Positions 25,780 through 32,883 of a stretch of 64,000 nt of DNA are shown here, piece after piece. Made by a program: the position numbers and the translations under genes. This stretch comes from an uncultured Lachnospiraceae bacterium (GTDB taxonomy: Bacteria; Bacillota; Clostridia; Lachnospirales; Lachnospiraceae). The DNA lies in the NCBI GenBank assembly GCA_910579465.1, contig CAJTUB010000007.1, positions 139,111 to 203,110 on the forward strand. The letters run 5' to 3'. A model generated the notes under the pieces. The model was not told the DNA's origin, did no database searches, and saw only the letters and a program-made list of their open reading frames with translations. Position 1 is the first letter of the stretch; each line of letters begins with the position of its first letter.

Positions 25780-26096
25780 TATTCCCGCACCTCACATTCC
25801 TCGGAAAGATGCTTGTCCGTCGTTACCTCCAGACGCGCAATCATATGACCGGATACCGGGCTTGCCACCCAGACCAGAAGCACGATCAGCACCACCTTGA
25901 GCGTCGCCGCGCAAAAGCCGTATGCCACTGCAACTCCTGTCATGGCAAGCAGCAGTACAAAAGAATCGCAGATAGCCGCCGCATGCATACGGTTCAGAAT
26001 GAATTTAAACTTAAATACACCCGCCACGGAAATTACCGCCATCCCGAGCGCGGCTGTAAGAAAAAGTGCAACCACGATAAAACGAAGCCATTCCAT
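25779..26096 (-). CDS. mrpG: MrpG-like subunit
   Basis: A 105-residue protein with three predicted helices and the MrpG/MnhG pattern (AAVISVAGVFKFKFILNRMHAAA, then SPVSGHMIAR). Required for assembly of Mrp antiporters; no catalytic residues are known. One-base overlap with neighbours on both sides. Confidence 0.9.
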   Translation of the reverse strand: MEWLRFIVVALFLTAALGMAVISVAGVFKFKFILNRMHAAAICDSFVLLLAMTGVAVAYGFCAATLKVVLIVLLVWVASPVSGHMIARLEVTTDKHLSEECEVRE

Positions 26097-26434
26097 TACT
26101 GTTCCTCCTTTGTCTTCTGTTCCTCATGCTTGTCCTTCTGCCCTTCCTGCCCGTTTTCTTCCTCCCGGTGGACTCCCATATATACCTTCGTCAGTACCAC
26201 CACGGCAAGAAAGCTCAGCATGGCATAAATCAGGTCCACATCGAGCAGAAAGCTTTCCTCCAGATACAGGGACATCAGCGCAATGATAACGACCGTAAGC
26301 GTCCCGATCATATTGATTGCCAGAATACGGTCCATCGTTCTCGGACCCTTAACCGCACGTACCAGACAGGCAAAAATGCAAAGTGCAAAGCCAATCATCG
26401 CGCCCATAAACAAGACGGAATATGCCGTTTCCAT
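26096..26434 (-). CDS. mrpF: MrpF-like subunit
   Basis: A 112-residue, three-helix protein with the MrpF signature ARAVKGPRTMDRILAINMIG-like stretch (LVRAVKGPRTMDRILAINMI) and a charged C-terminal tail rich in Glu and Lys. Twelve nucleotides after MrpE. Confidence 0.9.
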   Translation of the reverse strand: METAYSVLFMGAMIGFALCIFACLVRAVKGPRTMDRILAINMIGTLTVVIIALMSLYLEESFLLDVDLIYAMLSFLAVVVLTKVYMGVHREEENGQEGQKDKHEEQKTKEEQ

Positions 26435-26446
26435 ATGTAGCCTCCT

Positions 26447-26917
26447 TTACTTTCCTGCCGTTTTTTCCATCTTTCTCAGCCGCCGGACAAACACCGAATC
26501 GCTGAGTCCCTCTGCCATCTCCTTATCCAGACAGTGTACCCTGAATTCATCCTCCGTAAGCTCTACCGTAATCGTACCGGGCGTCAGCGTAATCGAGTTT
26601 GCCAGAACTGCCCTTGCAAGGTCCGTCTTTAAGTCCGTCCGGAAGGTAACTAACACCGGCTCCGGCTCATACTTCGGGGAGACAATCAGACAGATGACAC
26701 TACAGTTTGCCTTTATGACCTCCGAAATCAGCAGAAAAAGGTAACCGATGCCCTGCGGCAGAAGACGCAGAGCATACAGTTCCTTCTTCGGACTGTATTC
26801 CAGAAACCTCCAGCAGAACAAATAAACTGCCAGGGACAATACAATACCAAATATTATAATTTCCAATGTGATTTTTCCGTTAAATATCAGCCAAAGAGCA
26901 AACAATAAGAAAAGCAT
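26447..26917 (-). CDS. mrpE: MrpE-like subunit, first gene of the antiporter operon
   Basis: A 156-residue protein with two N-terminal helices and a soluble domain containing SVICLIVSPKYEPEPVLV and NSITLTPGTITVEL, which is diagnostic of MrpE/MnhE. The start MLFLLFALWLIFNGKITLE at 26917 has GGGAGG 8 nt upstream; the longer frame would begin at the operon's own -35 box and was rejected. Confidence 0.92.
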   Translation of the reverse strand: MLFLLFALWLIFNGKITLEIIIFGIVLSLAVYLFCWRFLEYSPKKELYALRLLPQGIGYLFLLISEVIKANCSVICLIVSPKYEPEPVLVTFRTDLKTDLARAVLANSITLTPGTITVELTEDEFRVHCLDKEMAEGLSDSVFVRRLRKMEKTAGK

Positions 26918-26987
26918 GCCATTACCTCCCGGATACTTTTTTCTCTCTGTATTTACAAAATTTCCACCGGTTTTCCAAACCTTGTCT

Positions 26988-27016
26988 ATCTTAGCACTTT
27001 GTCCCCGAACTGTCAA
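26988..27016 (-). promoter_or_regulatory. Sigma-A promoter of the Mrp-like operon
   Basis: A consensus TTGACA (27011-27016) and TAAGAT (26988-26993) with 17 bp between. The start of transcription near 26981 leaves a 65-nt leader before mrpE. It lies just after the metallophosphoesterase stop. Confidence 0.85.
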
Positions 27017-27042
27017 GAACCTCCGCCCCGGGTTTCCGCTTT

Positions 27043-27930
27043 TTACTCATCAAAAAGGGCAAGCTCCGCCTCGGCGACTACCTTGCGCCCGATATAAATC
27101 GTGCTGTCCGGCTTTGTCATCATACTCCATTTGACGAGCCGTATCATCCCGTTTTCCAGCTCGATTCCGGTCACTGCATACGGATGCACGCAGCTTCCGT
27201 CGTTAAAATAATAGCTGTCTGCATCTGCCGGAAAGCGCGGCCGGTGCGTGTGCCCGGCAACCATCGGCTGCCGGTTGGTATTTGCCCATTCCATCAGGCG
27301 TTTTTCCGCCTTGCTCCTCTTCTTTCCGCCTCCCAGCGCGCCAATCGGATTTTCCATGCCAAGCAGCTCTAAGGTTCTCCACAAATGGCGTACCAGAAAG
27401 CGGCCGACCCGCCAGAATGTATCATTCAGCAAATCGCCCTGATGCCCATGCACAAGAAAAAGCTGCCGCCTCGATTCACATTCCTCAAGAATCAGTCCCT
27501 CCCGTACCACAAGCCCCGGAAACAGTTCCTTCTGCTCCCCTGACACATGGCACTCAAACGTCCCGCAGTGCTTTCTTAAAAACTTCTCCTTTTTCTTCTG
27601 GATGTCATGGTTCCCGTACAGCATATAAAGTTTTCCCGCTTTATAAAACCTTGATAACAATTCAAATACGTCACTGTGCACCCGGATAATATCCTGCATA
27701 TTTTTATTTTCCCAAAGTTCATCCCCGTCCCCAAGCTCCAGATACGTGAAATCCCTCTGCCAGTAATACTGCAGCGCCGCGGTGTAAATATGCCTGTTCT
27801 CTAAAAAATTGTCTCCGACATTTCCCACTCCCCTGTGACAGTCGCTCATTATAATAAACCGGTCTCCCCTGTTATAGCAGATATGCTCTGCCTGCCCGTA
27901 CAATTTTGTCAGCCGTCCCGAGGTGCTCAT
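27043..27930 (-). CDS. Calcineurin-like metallophosphoesterase
   Basis: A 295-residue soluble protein with the five metallophosphoesterase motifs: MSDCHRG (D-x-H), LGDGDELWE (GD), YGNHDIQ (GNHD), LVHGHQGD and VAGHTHRP (GHTH). It resembles UDP-2,3-diacylglucosamine hydrolase-like family members found in Firmicutes, but those organisms lack lipid A, so the substrate is unknown. It overlaps the DUF4474 gene by 4 nt, suggesting joint function at the membrane. Confidence 0.88.
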   Translation of the reverse strand: MSTSGRLTKLYGQAEHICYNRGDRFIIMSDCHRGVGNVGDNFLENRHIYTAALQYYWQRDFTYLELGDGDELWENKNMQDIIRVHSDVFELLSRFYKAGKLYMLYGNHDIQKKKEKFLRKHCGTFECHVSGEQKELFPGLVVREGLILEECESRRQLFLVHGHQGDLLNDTFWRVGRFLVRHLWRTLELLGMENPIGALGGGKKRSKAEKRLMEWANTNRQPMVAGHTHRPRFPADADSYYFNDGSCVHPYAVTGIELENGMIRLVKWSMMTKPDSTIYIGRKVVAEAELALFDE

Positions 27931-28889
27931 TGCCCCACCTCCCGGCAGCCGTTGTCCTCCGGCAGAATGCTCCGGTAAAGCTTTCTCATCTTTTCCGGCT
28001 TTACCAGTCTTGTCAGCATCCGGTAGAGTAACGGAAACAGAAAGCGCAGATAATCAATCTTATCTATCGTCTTGATATAATCCCTTGTGACGGCACGGAA
28101 CAAAAAGCAGTAAAAACGATTCAGCCACTGCACGGCAGAAAACCAGAACCTGCATTTCCGGTAAGGCTGCTTTGTCTTCGGCGTTTCAAACAGGACGCGG
28201 ACCGTGTTCCGGTAAACCGCATAGTCGCCCCTCCGATATCCTGCATGCTGCAGCCCGTGCACAAAGGCGGACAGCATTCCACGGTTCGGAAAGGTCAGGC
28301 GGATGTCCATGGACAGCTGCCACGGCTTCGTAAATCTTCCTACGTCAAAGCCGGTCAGCCACCAGTGAAGCCCATCACGTTCTATCAGAAGTTTATTTTT
28401 CCGGTACAGCAAAAACTGCATCGGAATCCGCTCCTCGTCTTTTACACATTCAAAAAACGGACCTTCAAACACTCCCGGAATTGAAATGTCCTCTTTGTCC
28501 GTTACATAAATGCCGACCTCACCGCCCGTGGTCATCCCGTACTGGCCCTTCCAGAACTCAATCATCCACCGGCGGTTGTCGTAGAAAAAATAAACCGGCT
28601 CACACTGAATCGCCATATTCATTGTAAGGGCGGCATCATCATACAGCTTACAGTATCCGAGCTCCCTCTGCCACGGATTCATCGCCGAATAAATCTTATC
28701 CTGCTTCTCATCATACAAAAAGCCGAAGGGCAAAAGGTCCTGGTTCAGCTCTTCCGCCTTTTGTGCCGTACTCCGCTCCGCAGTTTTTTTCTTTGCATAT
28801 CTCTTTCTGATTTTGTAATATAGAAAAGGTGCTATCAGCAAAAGGAGCGCAAGCACCGGAATTACAATCCAGAGAATCTCTGTTTTCAT
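27927..28889 (-). CDS. DUF4474-like membrane-anchored protein
   Basis: A 320-residue protein with one N-terminal membrane helix (LWIVIPVLALLLLIAPFLYY), a basic stretch, and a globular part containing LLPFGFLYDEKQDKIYSAMNPWQRELGYC and VYFFYDNRRWMIEFWKGQYGMTTGGEVG, which I recognise as the DUF4474 pattern. The function is unknown. Its ATGA stop overlap couples it to the metallophosphoesterase. Confidence 0.75.
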   Translation of the reverse strand: MKTEILWIVIPVLALLLLIAPFLYYKIRKRYAKKKTAERSTAQKAEELNQDLLPFGFLYDEKQDKIYSAMNPWQRELGYCKLYDDAALTMNMAIQCEPVYFFYDNRRWMIEFWKGQYGMTTGGEVGIYVTDKEDISIPGVFEGPFFECVKDEERIPMQFLLYRKNKLLIERDGLHWWLTGFDVGRFTKPWQLSMDIRLTFPNRGMLSAFVHGLQHAGYRRGDYAVYRNTVRVLFETPKTKQPYRKCRFWFSAVQWLNRFYCFLFRAVTRDYIKTIDKIDYLRFLFPLLYRMLTRLVKPEKMRKLYRSILPEDNGCREVGQ

Positions 28890-28960
28890 ATCATCACCCT
28901 TTTTCGACAGATTACACTACAATATATTCTCCGAAAAAGGAACGGTGACATGACCTTTTG

Positions 28961-29755
28961 TTACTTCTCTTTCTTCCGGTCCGACAGATAATTCTTCATA
29001 CTCTTTAATGCATTCTTTTCCAGTCTGGAAACCTGTGCCTGGGAGATGTGGATTTCCTCCGCCACCTCCATCTGGGTCTTTCCGTGGAAAAACCGCAGGT
29101 CGATAATCATTTTTTCCCGCTCCGGCAGACGTTTCATTGCTTCCTTCAGGGAAATTTCCTCTACCCACGCATCTTCCCCGTTCTTTTTGTCACACACCTG
29201 GTCCATGACATACAGCGCGTCCCCGCCCTCCTTATACACCGGCTCATACAGGGAAACCGGGGTCTGTATCGCATCAAATGCCTCGTGGATTTCCTCCGGC
29301 TTTAAGCCTGTCCTCTCGGAAATCTCTGCAATCGTAGGGTCCCGGTTCAGCTCCTTTGTCAGCATTTCCTTTGCATAAATTGCTTTATAGGCAGCATCCC
29401 GCAGGGAACGGCTGACACGGATGGAGTTATTATCCCGCAGATACCGCCTGATTTCGCCGATAATCATCGGAACCGCATAAGTAGAAAACTTTACTCCCTG
29501 GGTAACGTCAAAATTGTCGATTGCCTTCATTAACCCGATACAGCCAATCTGGAACAAATCATCCACGTTTTCGTTATTGCCGGAAAAGCGTTGGATAATA
29601 CTGAGTACCAGTCTCAAATTCCCCCTGATATACTGCTCTCTTGCAAGGGCATCTCCCTGTTTGATACGAGAAAACAGCTCTTCCTTCTCTTCATTGCTTA
29701 ACAGCGGCAGCTTCGCCGTATTTACACCGCAGATTTCTACCTTATAAAGCGCCAT
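28961..29755 (-). CDS. sigG: Sporulation sigma factor G (late forespore)
   Basis: A 264-residue sigma-70 family factor. MALYKVEICGVNTAKLPLLSNEE at the N-terminus is the SigG-specific anti-sigma contact region; region 2 (LRLVLSIIQRF...DDLFQIGCIGLMKAIDNFD), region 3 and a region 4 helix-turn-helix (KTQMEVAEEIHISQAQVSRLEK) follow. The start at 29755 is chosen from GGAGGA upstream and family match; the longer frame adds 8 residues. Its start codon is buried in a long hairpin (29749-29833) next to the ribosome binding site. Confidence 0.96.
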   Translation of the reverse strand: MALYKVEICGVNTAKLPLLSNEEKEELFSRIKQGDALAREQYIRGNLRLVLSIIQRFSGNNENVDDLFQIGCIGLMKAIDNFDVTQGVKFSTYAVPMIIGEIRRYLRDNNSIRVSRSLRDAAYKAIYAKEMLTKELNRDPTIAEISERTGLKPEEIHEAFDAIQTPVSLYEPVYKEGGDALYVMDQVCDKKNGEDAWVEEISLKEAMKRLPEREKMIIDLRFFHGKTQMEVAEEIHISQAQVSRLEKNALKSMKNYLSDRKKEK

Positions 29756-29833
29756 GGCACATTCCTCCTGTACTGGCAAAGTGCAGGAAAACCTTCCGTA
29801 TCACTTTGCTATTCTAAGGATGTGCCATGGCGC
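29749..29833 (-). promoter_or_regulatory. sigG leader hairpin enclosing the start codon
   Basis: On the minus strand GCGCCATGGCACAT (29820-29833) is perfectly complementary to ATGTGCCATGGCGC (29749-29762), which contains the sigG ATG at 29755. An inner 8-bp stem (GCAAAGTG with CACTTTGC, 29776-29783 and 29802-29809) stacks inside, and AGGAGG (29764-29769) lies right against the outer stem. This should reduce translation from readthrough transcripts. A comparable leader hairpin has been described for Bacillus subtilis sigG. Confidence 0.85.
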
Positions 29834-29867
29834 CGGACTTTATACTGAAAGCTTTTGTCACCTTCTG

Positions 29868-30602
29868 TCATGCTGTCATTTCTTTTCGCAGCCGTTTCAT
29901 AATCTTTTTTTCCAGCCTCGAAATATAGGACTGGGATATGCCGAGCAAATCGGCTACTTCTTTCTGTGTATGTTCGTTTCCGTCTCCGTTTTCGAGACCG
30001 TAGCGCAGATTGATAATCAGGCGTTCCCGCTCATTCAGACAGGAAAGTGCCTGCAACAGAGAGTTCCGGTCGGCTTCCTCCTCCATGCCCCGGTAGACCT
30101 CATCCTCCTCGGTTCCCAGAATATCGGAAAGCAGCAGCTCATTTCCGTCCCAATCCACATTAAGCGGTTCATCGATGGATACCTCTAACTTCTGCCTGCT
30201 GTTTCTGCGCAGGTACATCAGAATTTCATTTTCGATACACCGGGAAGCATACGTTGCCAGTTTGATATTTTTCTCCGGATTAAAGGTATTGATGGCTTTA
30301 ATCAATCCGATGGTCCCGATGGAAATCAAATCCTCCACGCCGACCCCCGTATTATCAAACTTCTTCGCAATATAAACGACAAGCCGCAGATTATGTTCTA
30401 CTAAATCCGACTTTGCTCCTTCCGCGTCCTCGCCGGAAAGCGCCGCAATGATTTCAGCCTCTTCCTCCGGCGTATAAGGGGCAGGCAGCACCTCGGTCCC
30501 GCCAATGTAATGGATTTCTCCGTATTTTCCAAGCAAAAGCGCCGTCAGGTTCGGTATCATCCGAAACTGAAAACGATTTGGTATCGAAACTTTAAACAAC
30601 AT
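29868..30602 (-). CDS. sigE: Sporulation sigma factor E precursor (mother cell)
   Basis: A 244-residue pro-sigma-E. The N-terminal pro-sequence ends near GEIHYIGGTEVLP, matching the cleavage area of known pro-SigE; then region 2 (LVEHNLRLVVYIAKKF...GVEDLISIGTIGLIKAI), region 3 and region 4 (QKEVADLLGISQSYISRLEKK). It overlaps the end of spoIIGA, its processing protease, by 11 nt, and precedes sigG in the standard order. Confidence 0.97.
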   Translation of the reverse strand: MLFKVSIPNRFQFRMIPNLTALLLGKYGEIHYIGGTEVLPAPYTPEEEAEIIAALSGEDAEGAKSDLVEHNLRLVVYIAKKFDNTGVGVEDLISIGTIGLIKAINTFNPEKNIKLATYASRCIENEILMYLRRNSRQKLEVSIDEPLNVDWDGNELLLSDILGTEEDEVYRGMEEEADRNSLLQALSCLNERERLIINLRYGLENGDGNEHTQKEVADLLGISQSYISRLEKKIMKRLRKEMTA

Positions 30603-31473
30603 TCTTTTCTCCTTCCTGTGTATCCTTTACACAAACCACTGTTTTTCCTTTTTGCCTCTGACCGTCTTCCCACCGTTTTTCTTGTTCTGCCGGAAGCTTT
30701 AATACCTCCGGCTGCAATAGCATCTGGTACTCGCAGCCGGTAAACAGACCCTCTCCTGCTGCCACTGCAGCCACCTCTCCGCCGATTGTCCCGTTTCCCT
30801 CACACCAAAGCGTACAATGCAGTCGGATTCCATGCAGAAGTCCCGCCCCGCCGACTCCTTTATAGGGCAGAAATACTAACTTCTGAGGCTCTGTCCGTTC
30901 CGCCTCCCTTATCCAGTCTATGATGTACTTTTCCTCCACAACGACCACCGGCATCCGGTATCCATACAGCCTGAGCCGGTTTCCGGTGTCCATCAGGGCG
31001 GACAGCTTCTGTTCTTCTCCGTTCCGGCAAAGCGCTGCCGGAAAAAGCGTCTCCCTCGTCTGCCTTGCTGCCGTCAAAGCAGAAAAACCTGTTGCAAGCA
31101 GCGGAAGCGCAAGGCTCCCGACACAGCAGAATAATCCGATATTTTGGAACGGCAGAATACGGAAGATAGCGCCCAGTGCCGCCGTTACAAAAAACAGCAC
31201 AATACTGTTTTGTATCACCCGCGCCCTTCCGAACGCAAGCCACGAGGCAAGCAAAAGTTCTGCTAACGCCGCCGCCGTCATCGCTCCTGCGAATCGGAAG
31301 CCGAAAGCCGCCAGCAGTACCGCATCCAACAGTGCGCAAAGTGCAGAAACTGCGGCAATTCTACACTTTCTTACTTTCTTATACCGGCTTCTTCCGATTG
31401 CACCGGTCAACATCAGACATAACAAATGCAGCCAGAAGCTCGCCGCTATGTAACTGTCAAGATAAAGTTTAAC
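30592..31473 (-). CDS. spoIIGA: Sigma-E processing peptidase SpoIIGA (start codon unclear)
   Basis: A membrane aspartic protease that activates pro-SigE. An N-terminal multi-helix membrane domain (about 1-150) is followed by the protease domain with the catalytic SALMDTGNRLRLYG motif. The frame stays open to a GTG at 31515, but that lies upstream of the expected transcription start. The strong AGGAGG at about 31483-31488 precedes an ATG at 31478 that is out of frame; the first in-frame codons there are GCG and GTT. The coordinate given is the first in-frame codon of the conserved region (VKLYLDSYI), so the true start is unresolved. Confidence 0.85.
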   Translation of the reverse strand, partial: VKLYLDSYIAASFWLHLLCLMLTGAIGRSRYKKVRKCRIAAVSALCALLDAVLLAAFGFRFAGAMTAAALAELLLASWLAFGRARVIQNSIVLFFVTAALGAIFRILPFQNIGLFCCVGSLALPLLATGFSALTAARQTRETLFPAALCRNGEEQKLSALMDTGNRLRLYGYRMPVVVVEEKYIIDWIREAERTEPQKLVFLPYKGVGGAGLLHGIRLHCTLWCEGNGTIGGEVAAVAAGEGLFTGCEYQMLLQPEVLKLPAEQEKRWEDGQRQKGKTVVCVKDTQEGEKNVV

Positions 31474-31503
31474 CGCATTCCACCTCCTTTGTTTTCCTTG
31501 TCT

Positions 31504-31536
31504 ATTATACAACACGCGTTTTCCGTTTTTTGTAAA
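31504..31536 (-). promoter_or_regulatory. Putative spoIIG promoter with long spacer
   Basis: A perfect -10 TATAAT (31504-31509) has TTTACA (31531-31536) 21 bp upstream. The unusually long spacer resembles the Spo0A-activated spoIIG promoter of B. subtilis (22 bp). No -35 match exists at 17 bp. Confidence 0.65.
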
Positions 31537-31581
31537 TTTATGGAAAATATTCCCATTTATTTATCGCAGAAAGCTGTTTGC

Positions 31582-31590
31582 TTCGACAAA
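31582..31590 (-). promoter_or_regulatory. Spo0A-binding (0A) box upstream of spoIIG
   Basis: TTTGTCGAA on the minus strand matches the 0A box. It lies about 85-93 bp upstream of the predicted transcription start, near the distal Spo0A site of the B. subtilis spoIIG promoter. A second proximal box is not evident. Confidence 0.65.
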
Positions 31591-31671
31591 AAGCAGCAGT
31601 CACTGCGATGTACTGCGCTCCAAGGGCGCTTCCCCCCGAAATATGGCCGCAAAACAGAAAGGATTGCATCG

Positions 31672-31703
31672 AAAAAAGGGGCTGGCGCACGAAGCGCAGC
31701 CCC
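31672..31703 (-). terminator. Intrinsic terminator after the GGADGPTAI-motif gene
   Basis: GGGGCTG-GC pairs with GCG-CAGCCCC around a TTCGT loop and is followed by T6 on the minus strand, 17 nt after the stop of the upstream gene. Confidence 0.92.
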
Positions 31704-31719
31704 TGGAATAAGTCCTTAT

Positions 31720-32721
31720 TCAAATCAATCTTACTGTGATATCGTCAAAGTTTGTCTCATGGAACACCATGCGCCACTCTACCTCCTCCACCGGTTCAAA
31801 ATGCAGCGCAGAACAGGCTATTCTCGGTTTCCCCTGTCCTTCACCGCCAAATAAAATTGCAGTCGGACCGTCTGCACCGCCGATAATTGCCACAGCGGCT
31901 GCCGCCACGGGATTATATTTCTTCGGGCGCTTCTCCTTTGGCCGGTCGCTTTCCATACAGTCGGTCACGGTAAGCTCACCGGGAAACTCCGGGGAAACGG
32001 TATAGGTCATCACATGATACTGTGTCGGGTACTCCCATCCGCCATTTCCGGGCCACTTTGTCTCCATATCCTTCCGCTCATACTCCTGTACGGTCAGCGT
32101 ATAGTCTGTCCCGTTCTCCGGAAAAGCGAATTGGAACGTATCTCCCGGAGCTGCCACGTGGAAATGTGGTCCCGGAACAGGTACCGGCCGTGCTTCCAGC
32201 GTAACGGAAACCGTCTCCGGCTCCGGACGCCGCCTCGTTTTCTTAGGGAACGAATAACGCCAGACCATCCAGCCATATGCGGTATCCAGAGCATAATGCT
32301 CCATGACCATTTTGGCATCGTCCCCGTTTTCCTCCGGCAGACAGGGATTATAAGCCGTACCGCAGCCATGGGCAGAATGAAACTCCTTCCCGTTTACAAT
32401 AAGCCGCGGGGCAAAGTCAAGGCACAACGGATTGTCCCTGTCAATCTCCATCTGCCGTTCTCTGGAATACCACCCTGCTTCCTCTTCTCCGCCCGGCTTC
32501 CACTTATCAAGAAACGCCTGAAGCCTTCCTCTGTCCACCCTCATGCAGAAATCCACGACAAATCCCTTTCCGCACACATAAACCGCAGGAACAAACCATT
32601 CCGTTCCTGCCCATGTAAACCACTTCCCTACGCTGACTTCCTTCCCTGCATGGTCCCTGCCGCTGTGTCCGAAAAAGCTTCCGTCAAAAAACACCTTGAA
32701 CGCCCAGTTTGTATATGACAT
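31720..32721 (-). CDS. Unknown soluble protein with an embedded IIGGADGPTAI motif
   Basis: A 333-residue protein that I do not recognise as a whole. The first 265 residues look like a globular, Trp/Phe-rich domain without signal peptide (FKVFFDGSFFGHSGRDH; MRVDRGRLQAFLDKW). Residues about 270-290 hold a short hydrophobic AAAVAIIGGADGPTAILFGG, a motif otherwise known from the beta subunit of sodium-translocating decarboxylases. A tail of about 45 residues follows. It has its own GGAGGA site, promoter and strong terminator, so it is monocistronic between ftsZ and spoIIGA. Confidence 0.85.
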   Translation of the reverse strand: MSYTNWAFKVFFDGSFFGHSGRDHAGKEVSVGKWFTWAGTEWFVPAVYVCGKGFVVDFCMRVDRGRLQAFLDKWKPGGEEEAGWYSRERQMEIDRDNPLCLDFAPRLIVNGKEFHSAHGCGTAYNPCLPEENGDDAKMVMEHYALDTAYGWMVWRYSFPKKTRRRPEPETVSVTLEARPVPVPGPHFHVAAPGDTFQFAFPENGTDYTLTVQEYERKDMETKWPGNGGWEYPTQYHVMTYTVSPEFPGELTVTDCMESDRPKEKRPKKYNPVAAAAVAIIGGADGPTAILFGGEGQGKPRIACSALHFEPVEEVEWRMVFHETNFDDITVRLI

Positions 32722-32786
32722 ATGTATTCCTCCGTAAATCAGTAATCCTCCGTTTCCGCATTTTGCATATGCCTTTGGTCCCGGCG

Positions 32787-32815
32787 ACAGTACGCTAAAA
32801 AATGCGGAAACTCAA
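32787..32815 (-). promoter_or_regulatory. Putative promoter of the GGADGPTAI-motif gene
   Basis: TTGAGT (32810-32815) and TACTGT (32787-32792) are 17 bp apart, downstream of the ftsZ terminator and 66 nt before the ATG. The boxes are only moderately like consensus. Confidence 0.5.
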
Positions 32816-32837
32816 GATTAATAATGTATTGCCGTAA

Positions 32838-32866
32838 TAAAATCAGGACTGCCTGCAGACAGCCCC
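32838..32866 (-). terminator. Probable terminator downstream of ftsZ
   Basis: GGGCTG pairs with CAGTCC (one G-T wobble) around a TCTGCAGG loop, followed by TGATTTTATTA on the minus strand, 18 nt after the ftsZ stop. Confidence 0.6.
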
Positions 32867-32883
32867 TCTCGTAATAATAATAT

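Noticed and set aside
28903..28909. TGTCGAA near the DUF4474 gene as a Spo0A box
   Set aside because: A single 7-base match without flanking consensus is expected by chance in this window length.
29834..29867. Sigma-F/G promoter before sigG
   Set aside because: GTATA is present but the matching -10 element is poor and would place the start inside the hairpin.
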